Positions 8,316 to 18,789 are shown, numbered from the stretch's first letter. The stretch: DNA of 49,258 bases from Thermoflexia bacterium (GCA_011192125.1 DUEL01000015.1:1-49258), one strand, 5' to 3'. The notes: generated from the letters alone by a model not told the origin. Made by a program: numbers and translations.

Positions 8316-9646
8316 AGGGCTTGCGCGAACAGGTGATGGAACTGGTCTGGGCCGCGCTGGGGGCGGTGAACCCGATGCGGGCGGTGGCTCGTAACCTGCA
8401 ACGGGAGGGGAACCAGATCCGCGTCGGAGACCGGCTCTACGAACTGCCCTCCGACCGTCGGGTGGCGGTGATCGGGGCAGGGAAGGCCGGAGGTGGGATG
8501 GCGGCCGGGGTCGAGGCGATTCTGGCCGATCGGATCGGCGAAGGCTGGGTCAACGTCCGCTACGGCTACGAACCCTCCCGGCCGCTCCAGCGCATCCGCG
8601 TCCACCCCGCCGGTCACCCCATCCCGGACCAGGCGGGGGTGGAGGGGACCCGGCGCATCCTAGATCTGGTGGAGGGCCTCGACGAGGGGGACCTCGCGCT
8701 GGTGCTCATCTCCGGCGGCGCGTCCGCCCTCCTCGTCCAGCCAGTGGAAGGGGTCTCGCTGGAGGACCTGCAACAGTTGACCGACGAACTCCTGCGCAGC
8801 GGCGCGACCATTGAAGAGGTCAACACGGTCCGCAAACACCTCTCCCAGGTCAAAGGGGGCCATCTGGCCCGGCGGATCACGCAGCGCGGAGCCCAGGCCG
8901 CCGTGCTGGTCCTCTCCGACGTGGTCGGCAACCCCCTGGACGGGATCGGCTCCGGCCCGTGCGCGCCCGACCCCACGACGTTCGCCGACGCCTGGGCGGT
9001 GCTGGAGCGGTACGGCCTGCTGGACCGGATCCCTGCAACCGTCCGCGCTTACCTGGAGCGAGGGCTGCGCGGCGAGGTAGAGGAGACCCCCAAGCCGGGC
9101 GACCTCCTCTTCGAGCACGTCCACCACGTAATCGTGGGCGATAACCGGACGGCGGCGCTGGCCGCGGCGGAGCGGGCGCGGGCACTGGGCTTCCACGCGG
9201 AGGTGCTGACCACCCACCTGGAGGGGGAAGCGCGGGAGGTCGGCAAGGTGCTGGCCGCGCTGGCGAAGGAGGAGGCCCGCTACGCTACTCCTCTCCCCCA
9301 CCCCGCCTGCCTGATCCTCGGCGGGGAGACCACGGTGACGGTCCGTGGCGACGGCAAGGGAGGGCGCAACCAGGAAATGGCCCTGGCCGCCGCCCTGGCG
9401 CTGGACGGGTGGGAGGGGGTGATGGTGGCGACGCTGGCCACCGACGGCACCGACGGCCCCACCGACGCCGCTGGTGCCATCGCCGACGGGGACACCGTGG
9501 CGCGGGCCCGCGCGATGGGACTAGACCCCGTCGACCACCTGAACCGCAACGACGCCTACTCCTTCTTCGCCAGTCTGGGCGACCTGATCCTCACCGGCCC
9601 CACCGGCACCAACGTCTGCGACCTGGCCTTCGTGTTGGCCTTTTGA
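8282..9646 (+). CDS. Glycerate 2-kinase (GckA/MOFRL family)
   Basis: ATP-dependent kinase converting D-glycerate to 2-phosphoglycerate, cytoplasmic, 454 aa. N-terminal nucleotide/substrate domain has VAVIGAGKAGGGMA and LISGGASALL; later VNTVRKHLSQVKGG, SDVVGNPLDGIGSGP, and the C-terminal MOFRL region with GGETTV, GKGGRNQEMALA and TDGTDGPTDAAGA. All are hallmarks of class II glycerate kinases (GckA/TtuD). It would recycle the glycerate released by the phosphorylase at the start of the cluster into lower glycolysis. The ATG at 8282 lies in repeat DNA without a clear ribosome site; TTG 8321, GTG 8333 or ATG 8336 may be the true start, since similarity begins around LREQVMELVWAAL. Confidence 0.92.
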   Translation: MKREASDVKRQEGLREQVMELVWAALGAVNPMRAVARNLQREGNQIRVGDRLYELPSDRRVAVIGAGKAGGGMAAGVEAILADRIGEGWVNVRYGYEPSRPLQRIRVHPAGHPIPDQAGVEGTRRILDLVEGLDEGDLALVLISGGASALLVQPVEGVSLEDLQQLTDELLRSGATIEEVNTVRKHLSQVKGGHLARRITQRGAQAAVLVLSDVVGNPLDGIGSGPCAPDPTTFADAWAVLERYGLLDRIPATVRAYLERGLRGEVEETPKPGDLLFEHVHHVIVGDNRTAALAAAERARALGFHAEVLTTHLEGEAREVGKVLAALAKEEARYATPLPHPACLILGGETTVTVRGDGKGGRNQEMALAAALALDGWEGVMVATLATDGTDGPTDAAGAIADGDTVARARAMGLDPVDHLNRNDAYSFFASLGDLILTGPTGTNVCDLAFVLAF

Positions 9647-9687
9647 AGAGAGCCACGGAGACCAGCCACCTGACACTTTTGATAAGG

Positions 9688-9785
9688 AGCCTCCCGCAGG
9701 TTCCCTATAGACATCCGAGCGAGCCGTAAAGGGTCCTTTGACCAACCACCTGCGCTATCAAGCCGTGCGTAACCTGCGGGAGGCT
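9688..9785. repeat. Inverted repeat, family E (AACCTGCGGGAGGCT arms)
   Basis: Perfect 15-base arms AGCCTCCCGCAGGTT (9688-9702) and AACCTGCGGGAGGCT (9771-9785) enclose about 68 bases. Similarity between the arms continues outward with gaps (AAAAGTGTCAGG-like against AAACTGTCGG), so two facing copies of a longer element are likely. It fills most of the gap between the glycerate kinase and the next gene. Confidence 0.8.
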
Positions 9786-9827
9786 GGTAAACTGTCGGAT
9801 AGCCCACCACGGAGACAGTCTTGAGCG

Positions 9828-9857
9828 TTCAAATTTTCCACGGGAGTGTGGTATAAT
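9828..9857 (+). promoter_or_regulatory. Promoter abutting the start codon at 9866
   Basis: TTCAAA (9828-9833), 18-base spacer, perfect TATAAT (9852-9857). The ATG at 9866 is eight bases past the -10 box, so transcription would begin at about 9864-9866. No Shine-Dalgarno sequence is present, which suggests a leaderless transcript. Confidence 0.65.
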
Positions 9858-9865
9858 CCTACCCG

Positions 9866-10717
9866 ATGTCCGAACTGCGTGAGAGCGGCTTGATCCGACT
9901 GGTCCCCCGCCTGGGACGGACAGGGGCCTGGTTCCTTCCACCCTGGGCGGTCCTGTGTGGGGCCATCGCCTCCTCCCGACTCCATCCCTCTCTCGACGAC
10001 GGCGTCCGGCTGGCGCTGAGCGTGCTGCTGGTGGAGGGAGGATGGGGCACTCTGTGGAGCGCGTTGGGGACGACCGACTGGGCCGCGCTGTTCGAGCAAT
10101 GGCGCGGGTGGGTCGACTCTTCCCCCGTTCCCTCTATCCCCTACGCCCAGCCTGGCAGCCCGGCCGAACGGTTCACCTTCTGGCTCTCCCGACTGCGCTC
10201 CTGGTGGCGAAAGGTCCTGATCCCCACCGCAGGCCCCGCGCTGGGAGCGGCGATGGTCGGCTCTGCCGTCTCGCTCCTCGTGGCCCTCGCCCTTGGTCCC
10301 GAGACGCTCATACTGACATTGGGGGTCCTGGCCCTAATGGAACTGGCCCTGCTCTCGCGCCGCGGTCAGATACCGGTGTCGGGCGGATGGGACGGGGTGC
10401 TGCGCACAGGGGCCCCCTGGCTGGTGGGCCATCTGGCCTTCGGGTCCCTGACCCTCACTTCTGTAGCGCTTGCAGGAGCCTTCTCCCTCGCCGCAGCGGG
10501 AGCCGACGGGCAATCCCGCCGGGCGTGGATCGGCGGGCAGGCTCTCGCTGCCCTCCTGCTCATCTCCCTCCACCAACCCCTGACAGCCACTTTCCTCGCC
10601 CTTCTCCTCATCCCCCAGTGGCTTCTCCTCGCCCGCCCAGCGCTGTCCAACCCGGCTTACCAACACGCGCTCCCCTGGCTGGCAGCGGCGATGCTCTTGG
10701 CTGCTTTGGCAGTGTGA
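9866..10717 (+). CDS. Multi-spanning membrane protein of unknown function
   Basis: A 283-aa protein not recognised as a known family. After a mixed N-terminal part (possible membrane segment around residues 25-60) it has about four to five hydrophobic spans: AGPALGAAMVGSAVSLLVALALG, LILTLGVLALMELALL, LVGHLAFGSLTLTSVALAGAFSLAAA, ALAALLLISLHQPLTATFLALLLIPQ and a final LPWLAAAMLLAALAV. No catalytic motif stands out. It is separated by one base from the methyltransferase gene, so the two are probably co-expressed. The start is chosen at the ATG directly behind a strong -10 box. Confidence 0.6.
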   Translation: MSELRESGLIRLVPRLGRTGAWFLPPWAVLCGAIASSRLHPSLDDGVRLALSVLLVEGGWGTLWSALGTTDWAALFEQWRGWVDSSPVPSIPYAQPGSPAERFTFWLSRLRSWWRKVLIPTAGPALGAAMVGSAVSLLVALALGPETLILTLGVLALMELALLSRRGQIPVSGGWDGVLRTGAPWLVGHLAFGSLTLTSVALAGAFSLAAAGADGQSRRAWIGGQALAALLLISLHQPLTATFLALLLIPQWLLLARPALSNPAYQHALPWLAAAMLLAALAV

Positions 10718-10718
10718 T

Positions 10719-11576
10719 ATGACCTGGGCGTTGGTCGTCGGTGGAGTGCTATTGCTCGCCGGTCTCCTCTACTGGCAGCTGGTCATCGCCGAGGGGACCT
10801 ATCTGGGCCCTCGCGTGGTGACCTTCCTCTACAATCTGGTCGCGCCCACCTATGACGAGATCAAACAGTTCGACATGGCCTGCGAGCAGTGGTTCCTGGG
10901 CCTCCCCCTGGCCCGCGCTTTGGAGACGGTCCCAGCCCCGCTGGTGCTGGACGTGGGGACCGGGACGGGACGCCTGCCCCGCGCGCTGCTGTTCCAGCCC
11001 GCCTTTCAGGGACGGGTGATCGGGCTGGACCTTTCCCGAAGGATGTTAACGGAGGCCGCCCGACGGCTGCGTCCCTACGGGGAGCAGGTGTCGCTGATCT
11101 GGCAGGACGCCCAGGTACTGCCCTTCCCGGACGACACCTTCGACGCGGTGACCTGCCTGGAGGTCCTGGAGTTTACCCCCCGCCCTAGGGCGGTGTTGCG
11201 GGAACTGGTGCGGGTCCTCCGGCCCGGCGGGGTCCTCCTGATCTCCAACCGGATCGGGCGGGACGCAGCGCTCCTGCCCGGCCGGGCCTTCCCCCGCCCG
11301 GTCCTGGAGCAGGTGCTGGAGAACCTTCTTTTGGAAGACATCCAGATCCGCCCCTGGCAGGAAGACTACGACCTAGTGTGGGCGCTGAAGCGGGGCGAGC
11401 CCCGGGGTGGCGGTGTGCGGCCATTGGAGGAAATCCTCCGCTGCCCGGCCTGCCAGCACGGCCCCCTTTCCCTGGAACGAGAGGCTTACCGATGCGCCGG
11501 ATGCGGACGGGAGTACCCGGTCGCCAAGGACGGGGTGATCGAAATGGCGGCTGCGGCACGACGCCGCCCCCGCTAA
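10719..11576 (+). CDS. Membrane-anchored SAM methyltransferase with C-terminal zinc ribbon
   Basis: A 285-aa protein. Residues 3-24 form one hydrophobic helix (ALVVGGVLLLAGLLYWQLVIA), a likely membrane anchor. A class I methyltransferase core follows, with motif I VLDVGTGTGR near residue 80, VIGLDLSRRML (motif II) and DTFDAVTCLEVLEF (motif IV region). The last about 45 residues contain CPAC and CAGC pairs (RCPACQ...YRCAGCGREYPV), a Trm112/YcaR-like zinc ribbon usually found as a separate protein. Methyltransferases of this layout commonly act on quinones, lipids or proteins; the substrate here is not evident. Paired with the upstream membrane protein, one base apart. Confidence 0.85.
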   Translation: MTWALVVGGVLLLAGLLYWQLVIAEGTYLGPRVVTFLYNLVAPTYDEIKQFDMACEQWFLGLPLARALETVPAPLVLDVGTGTGRLPRALLFQPAFQGRVIGLDLSRRMLTEAARRLRPYGEQVSLIWQDAQVLPFPDDTFDAVTCLEVLEFTPRPRAVLRELVRVLRPGGVLLISNRIGRDAALLPGRAFPRPVLEQVLENLLLEDIQIRPWQEDYDLVWALKRGEPRGGGVRPLEEILRCPACQHGPLSLEREAYRCAGCGREYPVAKDGVIEMAAAARRRPR

Positions 11577-11598
11577 CTAGACCGGTGTAGAGAGAGAA

Positions 11599-14073
11599 GT
11601 GGAGATGGCAAAGAAACGAAAGCACCGGAAACGGCGGCATCCCCAGCCCCCTATGCCACGACCTCAGCCGTTCGAGGAGATCATCGAGAAGGCAAGGAGG
11701 CTGGCCGAGGAATACAAGGTCGAGGAAGCCCTGGAGGTACTGGAGAGCATCCCCGCCCACATGCAACGCCGGTTCGAGGTACTGCTGCTGCGGGGGACCC
11801 TGCTGTCGGAGTTGGGCTTTTCGTTGGAGGCGATGGAAGCCTTCGAGCGGGCGCTTCGCGCGGCACCGGGCCATCCTCTTGTCCTAACCCACCTCGCGCT
11901 CCTGTACGACGAAGCGGGTTGGACCGCCCACTCGGCGCGGGCAGCCCGCCGGGCGCTGGAAGCACCCGAGGGCATTCCCCCTGAAGTCGTCGCCGAATTG
12001 CAACAGATCGCAGAAGAGGCTGCGGCCGAGATCCGGGAGAAGGCTGCCGCTGGACCGGTCCCCTTCGAGCGGATGGAAAAAGCCCTCCACATCAGCGAGC
12101 AGGCCCATCGACGGCTGGCGCTCGGGCGGTTCGAAGAGGCTGCCCGGCTCTACGGACGGGCCGCCCGCGTCGTGCCCAACTGGCTTCCTCCCTACAACAA
12201 CATGGCCCTCTCTCTCTTCCTCGCCGGGCAGGTGAAACGAGCGATCCAGATTAGCGAGACGATACTGGAGGCCCATCCCGAGAACGTCCACGCCCTCGCT
12301 AACCTCATCCGCTTCTACCTGGCGCTCGGCGAGCGGGAGAAAGCGGAGGAATACGCCGCCCGGCTGAAGCAGGTTCCCGCTGAATCGCTGGAGCAACTGG
12401 ACAAGGTCATCGAGGCGTTGGGGTTCATCGGGGACGACGAAGCGCTCTACCGGATCTACCGCCGGCACCACCACCAGATCGACGACCTAGATATGTACTC
12501 TCTTCTAACCCTTGGCTCTGCCGCAGCCAACATGGGACATCCCCAGATCGCACGGCGGCTCTGGAGGAAGGCCAAGGAATGGGGGTACCCAGAAGTCCCC
12601 CTTCTGCCCTTTTACGAGGCGCTGAGTCGGGGCGCGCCAGGGCCCGGATGGTTGGAGCGATACCCCACAGTCTCCTTTCACCAGATGGTCCCCTCTTCCC
12701 GGTTCAGCGAACTGATCGACCTGATGGATGCGTGGGAGGAGGGAGATCTCACAGAGAACCGAAGGCGGAAGCGCGTCCGTGACCTGCTGAGACGCACTCC
12801 CTTTCTCATCCAGGCCCTCGTGGATATGCTGTGGGGGACAGAAGACCCCCTCTCAGCGATCCGCGCGCTGGCCTTCCTCGGGACACCAGAGGCGATTGAG
12901 GAACTCCGCCGCTTCGCCTTCAGTCAGGTCGGTCCGATGCGTGACCGCCTCATCGCCGTGGAGGCCCTCGCCGAGTTGGGGGTGATCGACCGGGAGAAAC
13001 CTGTTCAGATCTGGGACGAGAAGAAGCAACGCTGGATCAACGCCAGTATGTTCGCCGTGGAGGTCACGACGGAGGTCGAGCCGCCGGACTACGACGAAGC
13101 GGTGTTGGAGCTCATCGACGCGGGCGTCAAGGCCCTCAACAAAGGTGCACTGGAAGAGGCCCGCGAGAAACTGGAAGCAGCGTTGGAACTGGACCCCCAC
13201 GCAGCCATCGTCCACCACAATCTCGCTGTGATTCTCCAGAGGATGGGGGAGATCGACGAGGGCGTCGAACACCTGAAGAAGGCCCTGGAGATCCACCCCG
13301 ACTACCCCTTCGCCCGTTGCAGCCTCGCCAACTTCTACATCGACGAGGGGAATCTGGAAGCGGCGGAGGATCTCCTTAGTCCCCTGGCCGAACGGCGCCG
13401 GTTCCACCCCGCCGAGTGGGCTTACTACCACCGCACGATAGCCCGGCTGAGGTTGGAACAAGAGGACTACGAAGCAGCCGAGCAACACGCCCAGATCGTC
13501 CTGGAGATGATGCCGGACGACGAAGCAGCGCAGGAGATCCTAGATCAGGCCGAGTGGGGACGGATTTTCTCCACACCTCGCTGGCAGGAATACCTGCGCA
13601 GGCGACGGGAGCGGGAAGAAAAGAAACGCCGTCGCCCCACCCGTCCCGACGCGACCCTCGCCGAGTGTCTGGAGCGCATCACCAAAGAGAGCCTCATCTG
13701 CACTGCCCGGGCGATGCCCTCTCCCCGTAAGTACAACGTCCGAAAAGCCATCCTGATCCAGGACCTGGCCGAATACCTCCCCGACCCGGAGGTGCTGCAG
13801 GAGATCGTGAAAGGGCTCTCCGACGAGGAGCGGCAGGCCCTGCGGGACGTGCTGGAGGCCGGGGGGACGATGGACTGGGAGGAGTTCACTGGCCGCTACG
13901 GGGACGACCTGGACGAAAGCCCCTTCTGGTACTTCCACGAGCCGGAGACGGTGATGGGTCGGCTGCGAATGTTGGGCCTCTTGAGTGAGGGGACGGTGGA
14001 TGACCGGCTCATCGTGTTGATCCCCTACGAACTGCGCGAACTCCTGCCACCGCTGCTGGAGGAGAGAGGATGA
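11599..14073 (+). CDS. Large TPR/HEAT-like repeat protein
   Basis: An 824-aa soluble scaffold-like protein. A very basic start ([15 protein letters not shown]) precedes TPR units at about 20-125 and 155-265 ([50 protein letters not shown]). A HEAT-like stretch at about 415-460 has [21 protein letters not shown]. Canonical TPRs follow at about 500-640 ([40 protein letters not shown]). The last about 150 residues are unrecognised. Such proteins mediate protein interactions; no enzyme domain is seen. Start may be GTG 11599 or ATG 11605; spacing does not decide. Its stop overlaps the next start as ATGA, coupling it to the FAH-family enzyme. Confidence 0.8.
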   Translation: MEMAKKRKHRKRRHPQPPMPRPQPFEEIIEKARRLAEEYKVEEALEVLESIPAHMQRRFEVLLLRGTLLSELGFSLEAMEAFERALRAAPGHPLVLTHLALLYDEAGWTAHSARAARRALEAPEGIPPEVVAELQQIAEEAAAEIREKAAAGPVPFERMEKALHISEQAHRRLALGRFEEAARLYGRAARVVPNWLPPYNNMALSLFLAGQVKRAIQISETILEAHPENVHALANLIRFYLALGEREKAEEYAARLKQVPAESLEQLDKVIEALGFIGDDEALYRIYRRHHHQIDDLDMYSLLTLGSAAANMGHPQIARRLWRKAKEWGYPEVPLLPFYEALSRGAPGPGWLERYPTVSFHQMVPSSRFSELIDLMDAWEEGDLTENRRRKRVRDLLRRTPFLIQALVDMLWGTEDPLSAIRALAFLGTPEAIEELRRFAFSQVGPMRDRLIAVEALAELGVIDREKPVQIWDEKKQRWINASMFAVEVTTEVEPPDYDEAVLELIDAGVKALNKGALEEAREKLEAALELDPHAAIVHHNLAVILQRMGEIDEGVEHLKKALEIHPDYPFARCSLANFYIDEGNLEAAEDLLSPLAERRRFHPAEWAYYHRTIARLRLEQEDYEAAEQHAQIVLEMMPDDEAAQEILDQAEWGRIFSTPRWQEYLRRRREREEKKRRRPTRPDATLAECLERITKESLICTARAMPSPRKYNVRKAILIQDLAEYLPDPEVLQEIVKGLSDEERQALRDVLEAGGTMDWEEFTGRYGDDLDESPFWYFHEPETVMGRLRMLGLLSEGTVDDRLIVLIPYELRELLPPLLEERG

Positions 14074-14846
14074 GACAGCGAATCGTCCGCTACGACACGA
14101 CGGGTGGCCCTCGCTGGGGCGTCGTCGCTGAAGGAGAGGTGGTCCGGGAACTCCGGGGGAACCCCTACGGCGAATGGGAGCCCGGGCCGGAGGTGGGGCT
14201 GCCAGCGGACCTCCGCCTGCTGGCCCCCGTCGCCCCCTCCAAGATCCTCTGCGTGGGCCGCAACTACCCCGCCCACGCCGCCGAGCACGATGCGGAGGTC
14301 CCTCCAGAACCGCTCCTGTTCCTCAAGCCACCCAGCGCCGTCATCGGGCCGGGGGCTCCCATCCTCCTGCCTCCCCAGTCGCGGCGGGTGGACTACGAGG
14401 CGGAGATGGCCGTGGTCATCGGCCGCCGGTGTCGGGACGTAGCGCCCGAGGAGGCCTGGAAGTACGTCTGGGGCGTCACCTGCGCCAACGACGTCACCGC
14501 CCGCGACCTGCAGCGGCGGGACGGGCAGTGGACCCGCGCCAAGGGGTTCGACACCTTCTGCCCGGTGGGGCCGTGGGTGGTGATCGGCCTCTCTGAAGCG
14601 GACGTGGCCGACCTGGAGGTGATCTGCCGGGTCAACGGGGAGGTCCGCCAGCGGGGACGTACCTCAGAGATGGCCTTCTCCCCGGCCGACCTGATCGCTT
14701 ACAGTTCGGCGGTGATGACCCTGGAGCCGGGCGACCTCCTCCTCACCGGCACCCCCGCCGGGGTGGGGCCGCTCCACCCCGGAGACGTGGTCGAGGTGGA
14801 GGTGGAGGGGATCGGCGTCCTGCGCAACCCCGTGGCGCGTCGGTAG
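14070..14846 (+). CDS. Fumarylacetoacetate hydrolase (FAH)-family enzyme
   Basis: A 258-aa member of the FAH/2-hydroxyhepta-2,4-diene-1,7-dioate isomerase superfamily, metal-dependent enzymes acting on acylpyruvates or similar C-C bonds. Seen: an N-terminal adapter ([16 protein letters not shown]), [15 protein letters not shown], metal-binding [41 protein letters not shown], and the C-terminal [21 protein letters not shown] signature. The length is normal for the single-domain type. No aromatic-degradation genes surround it, so the substrate (acylpyruvate or oxaloacetate, as in FAHD1) remains open. Start overlaps the TPR gene stop as ATGA. Confidence 0.9.
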   Translation: MRQRIVRYDTTGGPRWGVVAEGEVVRELRGNPYGEWEPGPEVGLPADLRLLAPVAPSKILCVGRNYPAHAAEHDAEVPPEPLLFLKPPSAVIGPGAPILLPPQSRRVDYEAEMAVVIGRRCRDVAPEEAWKYVWGVTCANDVTARDLQRRDGQWTRAKGFDTFCPVGPWVVIGLSEADVADLEVICRVNGEVRQRGRTSEMAFSPADLIAYSSAVMTLEPGDLLLTGTPAGVGPLHPGDVVEVEVEGIGVLRNPVARR

Positions 14847-14878
14847 GGGAGCCGCCCGCCCACACCGCCGGCACGTCC

Positions 14879-16113
<1,235 letters not shown>

Positions 16114-16117
<4 letters not shown>

Positions 16118-16845
16118 CGCTCCCCCTCCTCGGCCAGGTCTGCCCAAAGGGGCTCCGTCACCCGCTCCTCCCCCGTGATCCGACCGTCGTACAGATGGAG
16201 GATACGGGAGGTGTGGCGGGCGATGGTCTGGTCGTGGGTGACCAGCACGACGGTGATCCCCCGCTCCTGGTTGAGCCGCTGCAGAAGGGCCATCACCTCC
16301 CGACCCGAACGGCTGTCCAGGTTGCCGGTCGGCTCATCGGCCAGGATGATGGAGGGGTTGTTGACCAGGGCGCGGGCGATGGCCACCCGCTGCTGCTGCC
16401 CGCCGGAAAGTTCGGTGGGAGTATGGTGGAGCCGGTCCCCCAGGCCGACCGCCTCCAGCGCCTCCTGCGCCCGGCGCAGCCGCTCCGCCCGCCCGACCCC
16501 GGCGTAGATCAGCGGCAGCGCCACATTCTCCAGCGCCGTCGTCCGCGGCAACAGGTTGAAGGTCTGAAAGACGAAACCGATCTGCCGGTTGCGGATCTCC
16601 GCCAGCCGGTCGTCGTCCAACCGCCCCACCTCCTCCCCGTCCAGCCAGTAGGTGCCAGAGGTCGGCGTGTCCAGACAGCCGATGATGTTCATCAGAGTGG
16701 ACTTCCCCGAGCCCGACGGCCCCATAATGGCGACCATCTCCCCCGGCGCCACCTCCAGCGAGACCCCGCGCAGGGCGTGGACCTCCACCTCGCCCATCTG
16801 GTAGACCTTCGTGACGTCCTGGATGCGAATGACCGGTTGGGTCAT
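16114..16845 (-). CDS. ABC transporter ATP-binding protein, MacB/LolD-like
   Basis: A 243-aa nucleotide-binding subunit. Walker A is GPSGSGKST, the signature [15 protein letters not shown], Walker [14 protein letters not shown], and the H-loop VTHD. The GxTxNLD and [15 protein letters not shown] patterns place it in the MacB/LolD/FtsE branch that partners FtsX-like permeases. Start ATG has GGAGG just upstream, two bases after the adaptor gene stop, and the 3' end overlaps the permease start. Powers the MacAB-like efflux complex at the membrane. Confidence 0.95.
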
Positions 16846-16847
16846 CC

Positions 16848-18248
16848 CTACCTCCTGGGACTACTGAAGAGGCCGCCGGTCTCCTCCCGGACGAGGACGA
16901 GGACGTCGCCTTCCTCCAGGCCCTCCAGCACCTGGCTGTACCCCTCGTACCGCACGCCCAGGCGGACCTCCACCCGCTCCAGGCCGCCGTCTCCGGTCTG
17001 GCGGTAGACGTAAGGCCGACCGGTGGTCGGATCCACCCGGACCACCCAGTTGGGGATGATCAGTTGATCGGTCAACTCCTCCACCAGGATGACGGCGGTG
17101 GCGGACATCCCGGCCCGCAGGGGCGCGTCGGTGGGGTCGAGGCCGATGACCACCGGGTAGGCAACTGCCCCCTCCTCTAACGTCGCCGCCGGTCCGATCC
17201 GTTCGACCGTACCGGTGAGGGCGAGATCGGGCAAGGCGTCCACCGTGATCTCCGCCGGCAAGCCCACCTCCAACCGGGCCACGTCGATCTCGTCCACGGT
17301 GACGGAGAGACGGAAGTGGGAGTTGTCCACCAACCGGACGGCCGGGACGCCGACGGAGACGTTCTCCCCCACGGCGACGTTGACCGCCGCCACCGCCCCG
17401 TCGAAGGGGGCGACCAGGGTGGCCCCCTCCAGGTCGGACCGGGCCTTCTCCAGCGACAGTTGGGCCGCCTCCACCTCCAACCGAGCCGCCTCCAGGTCCA
17501 AGGGGTCCGCCCCCTCCTGCAACTGCCGGAGCCGGTCCAGCGCTTCCTGGTAGGCCTGCTGAGCCCGGGCCAGTTCGTTGCGGGCCTGTTGCTCCTGCAG
17601 TTGGCCCTGCTGCTCGATCCGCTCCAGGTAGCGCCGCGCGTCGATGAGGGCCTGGGTCACCCGATCCATCATCGCGTCGCCGATCTTCCCCTCTTTGTAC
17701 TCCTCCAGGCTCCGGGCATACTGCGCCTCCGCGTCCTGGAGGCGATACCGGGCGTCCTCCAGATCCTCGTTCAGCAGCGTGCTGCTGAGGACGGCGGTGA
17801 GGTTGAGTTGGGCCACCTTCAGGGCAGCGGCGGCCTGGTCCACCGCGTGCTGGGCCTGGCGGATCTCCGCCTCGTCCACCGGCTCCTGCAGCCGCTCCAG
17901 CCGGAGTTCGGCCTGACGAAGGTTCAGTTCCGCCTGGGCCACCGCCCGCTCCAGATCGGCCGTCTCCAGCCGGACCAGGGGTTGCCCGGCCTGCACCTCG
18001 TCGCCGATGTCCACCAGCACCTCCGCGACCCGGCCCGGCACGTCGAAGGCCAGCGCTACCTCCGCCGCTGGTTCGAGGTTGCCGCTGGCGGTGACGGTCA
18101 CCCGCAGCGTCCCCCGCTCCACGACGGCGGTCTGCGCCGCCTCCGGCTGCCCCTGAACCGTGGCGCGACGCCACAGCAGGAAGCCGCCGACGACCAGGAC
18201 GACAACTCCCACCCCGATCAGGACCCACAGGCTACGACGGGATTTCAT
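16848..18248 (-). CDS. Efflux periplasmic-adaptor (HlyD/MacA-like) subunit
   Basis: A 466-aa membrane-fusion-type protein. An N-terminal anchor ([21 protein letters not shown], about 5-26) precedes a lipoyl half ([23 protein letters not shown]) and a long alpha-helical hairpin (about 100-250, rich in E, Q, A, L heptads such as [14 protein letters not shown]). The second lipoyl half ([22 protein letters not shown]) and beta-barrel ([23 protein letters not shown]) follow. In MacAB-like systems the adaptor links the permease to the exterior. For a Chloroflexota cell, probably without a classical outer membrane, it would work without TolC, as adaptors do in monoderm bacteria; none is encoded nearby. 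Its start overlaps the regulator gene by 17 bases. Confidence 0.93.
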   Translation of the reverse strand: MKSRRSLWVLIGVGVVVLVVGGFLLWRRATVQGQPEAAQTAVVERGTLRVTVTASGNLEPAAEVALAFDVPGRVAEVLVDIGDEVQAGQPLVRLETADLERAVAQAELNLRQAELRLERLQEPVDEAEIRQAQHAVDQAAAALKVAQLNLTAVLSSTLLNEDLEDARYRLQDAEAQYARSLEEYKEGKIGDAMMDRVTQALIDARRYLERIEQQGQLQEQQARNELARAQQAYQEALDRLRQLQEGADPLDLEAARLEVEAAQLSLEKARSDLEGATLVAPFDGAVAAVNVAVGENVSVGVPAVRLVDNSHFRLSVTVDEIDVARLEVGLPAEITVDALPDLALTGTVERIGPAATLEEGAVAYPVVIGLDPTDAPLRAGMSATAVILVEELTDQLIIPNWVVRVDPTTGRPYVYRQTGDGGLERVEVRLGVRYEGYSQVLEGLEEGDVLVLVREETGGLFSSPRR

Positions 18249-18492
18249 CGCTCTCCTCCACCTCTTCCAGTTCGTTCAACATCTGGCGGGCCAGTTCGGC
18301 CCATCGACCGAGAAACTGACTCACAACCGTGGCCCGCAGGAACAGGAGCCCTCCCGCAGGCCCGCCGACGACCAGCAGCTTCTCCCCCACCTCGATCCCC
18401 AGGTCCCGCCGGGCCTCGGCGGGGATCACCACCTGCCCCCGATCGCTCACCGTGACCGCCCCATAGAAACGCCCCCGTCTTTCCCCGACCAT
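18232..18492 (-). CDS. AbrB/SpoVT-family DNA-binding regulator
   Basis: An 86-aa swapped-hairpin transcription factor. The DNA-binding AbrB fold is visible at about 10-50: AVTVSDRGQVVIPAEARRDLGIEVGEKLLVV. The C-terminal half is helical and acidic ([14 protein letters not shown]), suitable for oligomerisation. The start is set at ATG 18492, preceded by GGGAGGTG at good spacing; the longer reading frame to 18549 translates a family A repeat arm and is not real. It leads the efflux operon from its own promoter and is likely an autoregulator of it, with a 16-base palindrome near the predicted transcription start as candidate operator. An antitoxin role is less likely because no toxin partner is adjacent. 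Confidence 0.85.
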   Translation of the reverse strand: MVGERRGRFYGAVTVSDRGQVVIPAEARRDLGIEVGEKLLVVGGPAGGLLFLRATVVSQFLGRWAELARQMLNELEEVEESDEIPS

Positions 18493-18511
18493 GGACACCT
18501 CCCAATTTTTA

Positions 18512-18537
18512 ACCACTGAGACACAAAGAACACAGAG
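18512..18537. repeat. Family A repeat, single arm (copy 3)
   Basis: One 26-base arm, ACCACTGAGACACAAAGAAC then ACAGAG, without a facing partner. It lies in the predicted 5' leader of the regulator/efflux transcript. Confidence 0.7.
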
Positions 18538-18545
18538 TGTAGAAT

Positions 18546-18561
18546 ACAAGATTTATCTTGT
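18546..18561. promoter_or_regulatory. Candidate operator palindrome ACAAGATTTATCTTGT
   Basis: Perfect 7-base arms ACAAGAT and ATCTTGT separated by TT, lying just downstream of the minus-strand -10 box, where a bound repressor would block initiation of the regulator/efflux operon. AbrB-type proteins often bind AT-rich symmetric sites; binding by the adjacent regulator is inference. Confidence 0.5.
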
Positions 18562-18569
18562 TTATCTTA

Positions 18570-18597
18570 ATTATACCACCAATTGGCGGGAAGTCAA
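18570..18597 (-). promoter_or_regulatory. Promoter of the regulator/efflux operon
   Basis: On the minus strand TTGACT (18597-18592), 16-base spacer, perfect TATAAT (18575-18570). Predicted start near 18563, giving a leader of about 70 bases that contains the palindrome and a family A repeat arm. Confidence 0.75.
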
Positions 18598-18619
18598 ATA
18601 CAGCGTATAACGGTAGGAG

Positions 18620-18705
18620 AGATGGGACAGCGAATCTTGAACAAATTGACGAATCGGGAATGAGCCTCCGATTCGTCAATTCGTTTGCGATTCGTTGTCT
18701 CATCT
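18620..18705. repeat. Large hairpin element, family D (AATTGACGAATCGG arms)
   Basis: Two facing 38-base arms (18620-18657 and 18668-18705) match at 32 of 38 positions, including a perfect 14-base inner stem AATTGACGAATCGG, around a 10-base loop. It lies between the divergent promoters of the efflux operon and sat. There is no T-run after the stem, so an intrinsic terminator is unlikely; a MITE-like or REP-like element fits better. Confidence 0.85.
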
Positions 18706-18755
18706 GCCCGCGATCTCCCCACTTACCATCTTGGTACACCCAAACACAACACACC

Positions 18756-18783
18756 TTGACACTTCCCCCTACCGTGGTACAAT
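18756..18783 (+). promoter_or_regulatory. Promoter of sat
   Basis: Perfect TTGACA (18756-18761), 16-base spacer, TACAAT (18778-18783). Predicted start near 18790, leaving a leader of about 148 bases before the GTG at 18938. Confidence 0.75.
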
Positions 18784-18789
18784 CACTGA

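Noticed and set aside
9647..9865. Small gene in the gap after the glycerate kinase
   Set aside because: The short frames here cover the family E inverted repeat and have no ribosome site or recognisable protein pattern.
18620..18705. Intrinsic terminator
   Set aside because: A strong stem is present but no T-run follows on either strand, and it sits upstream of both flanking genes.
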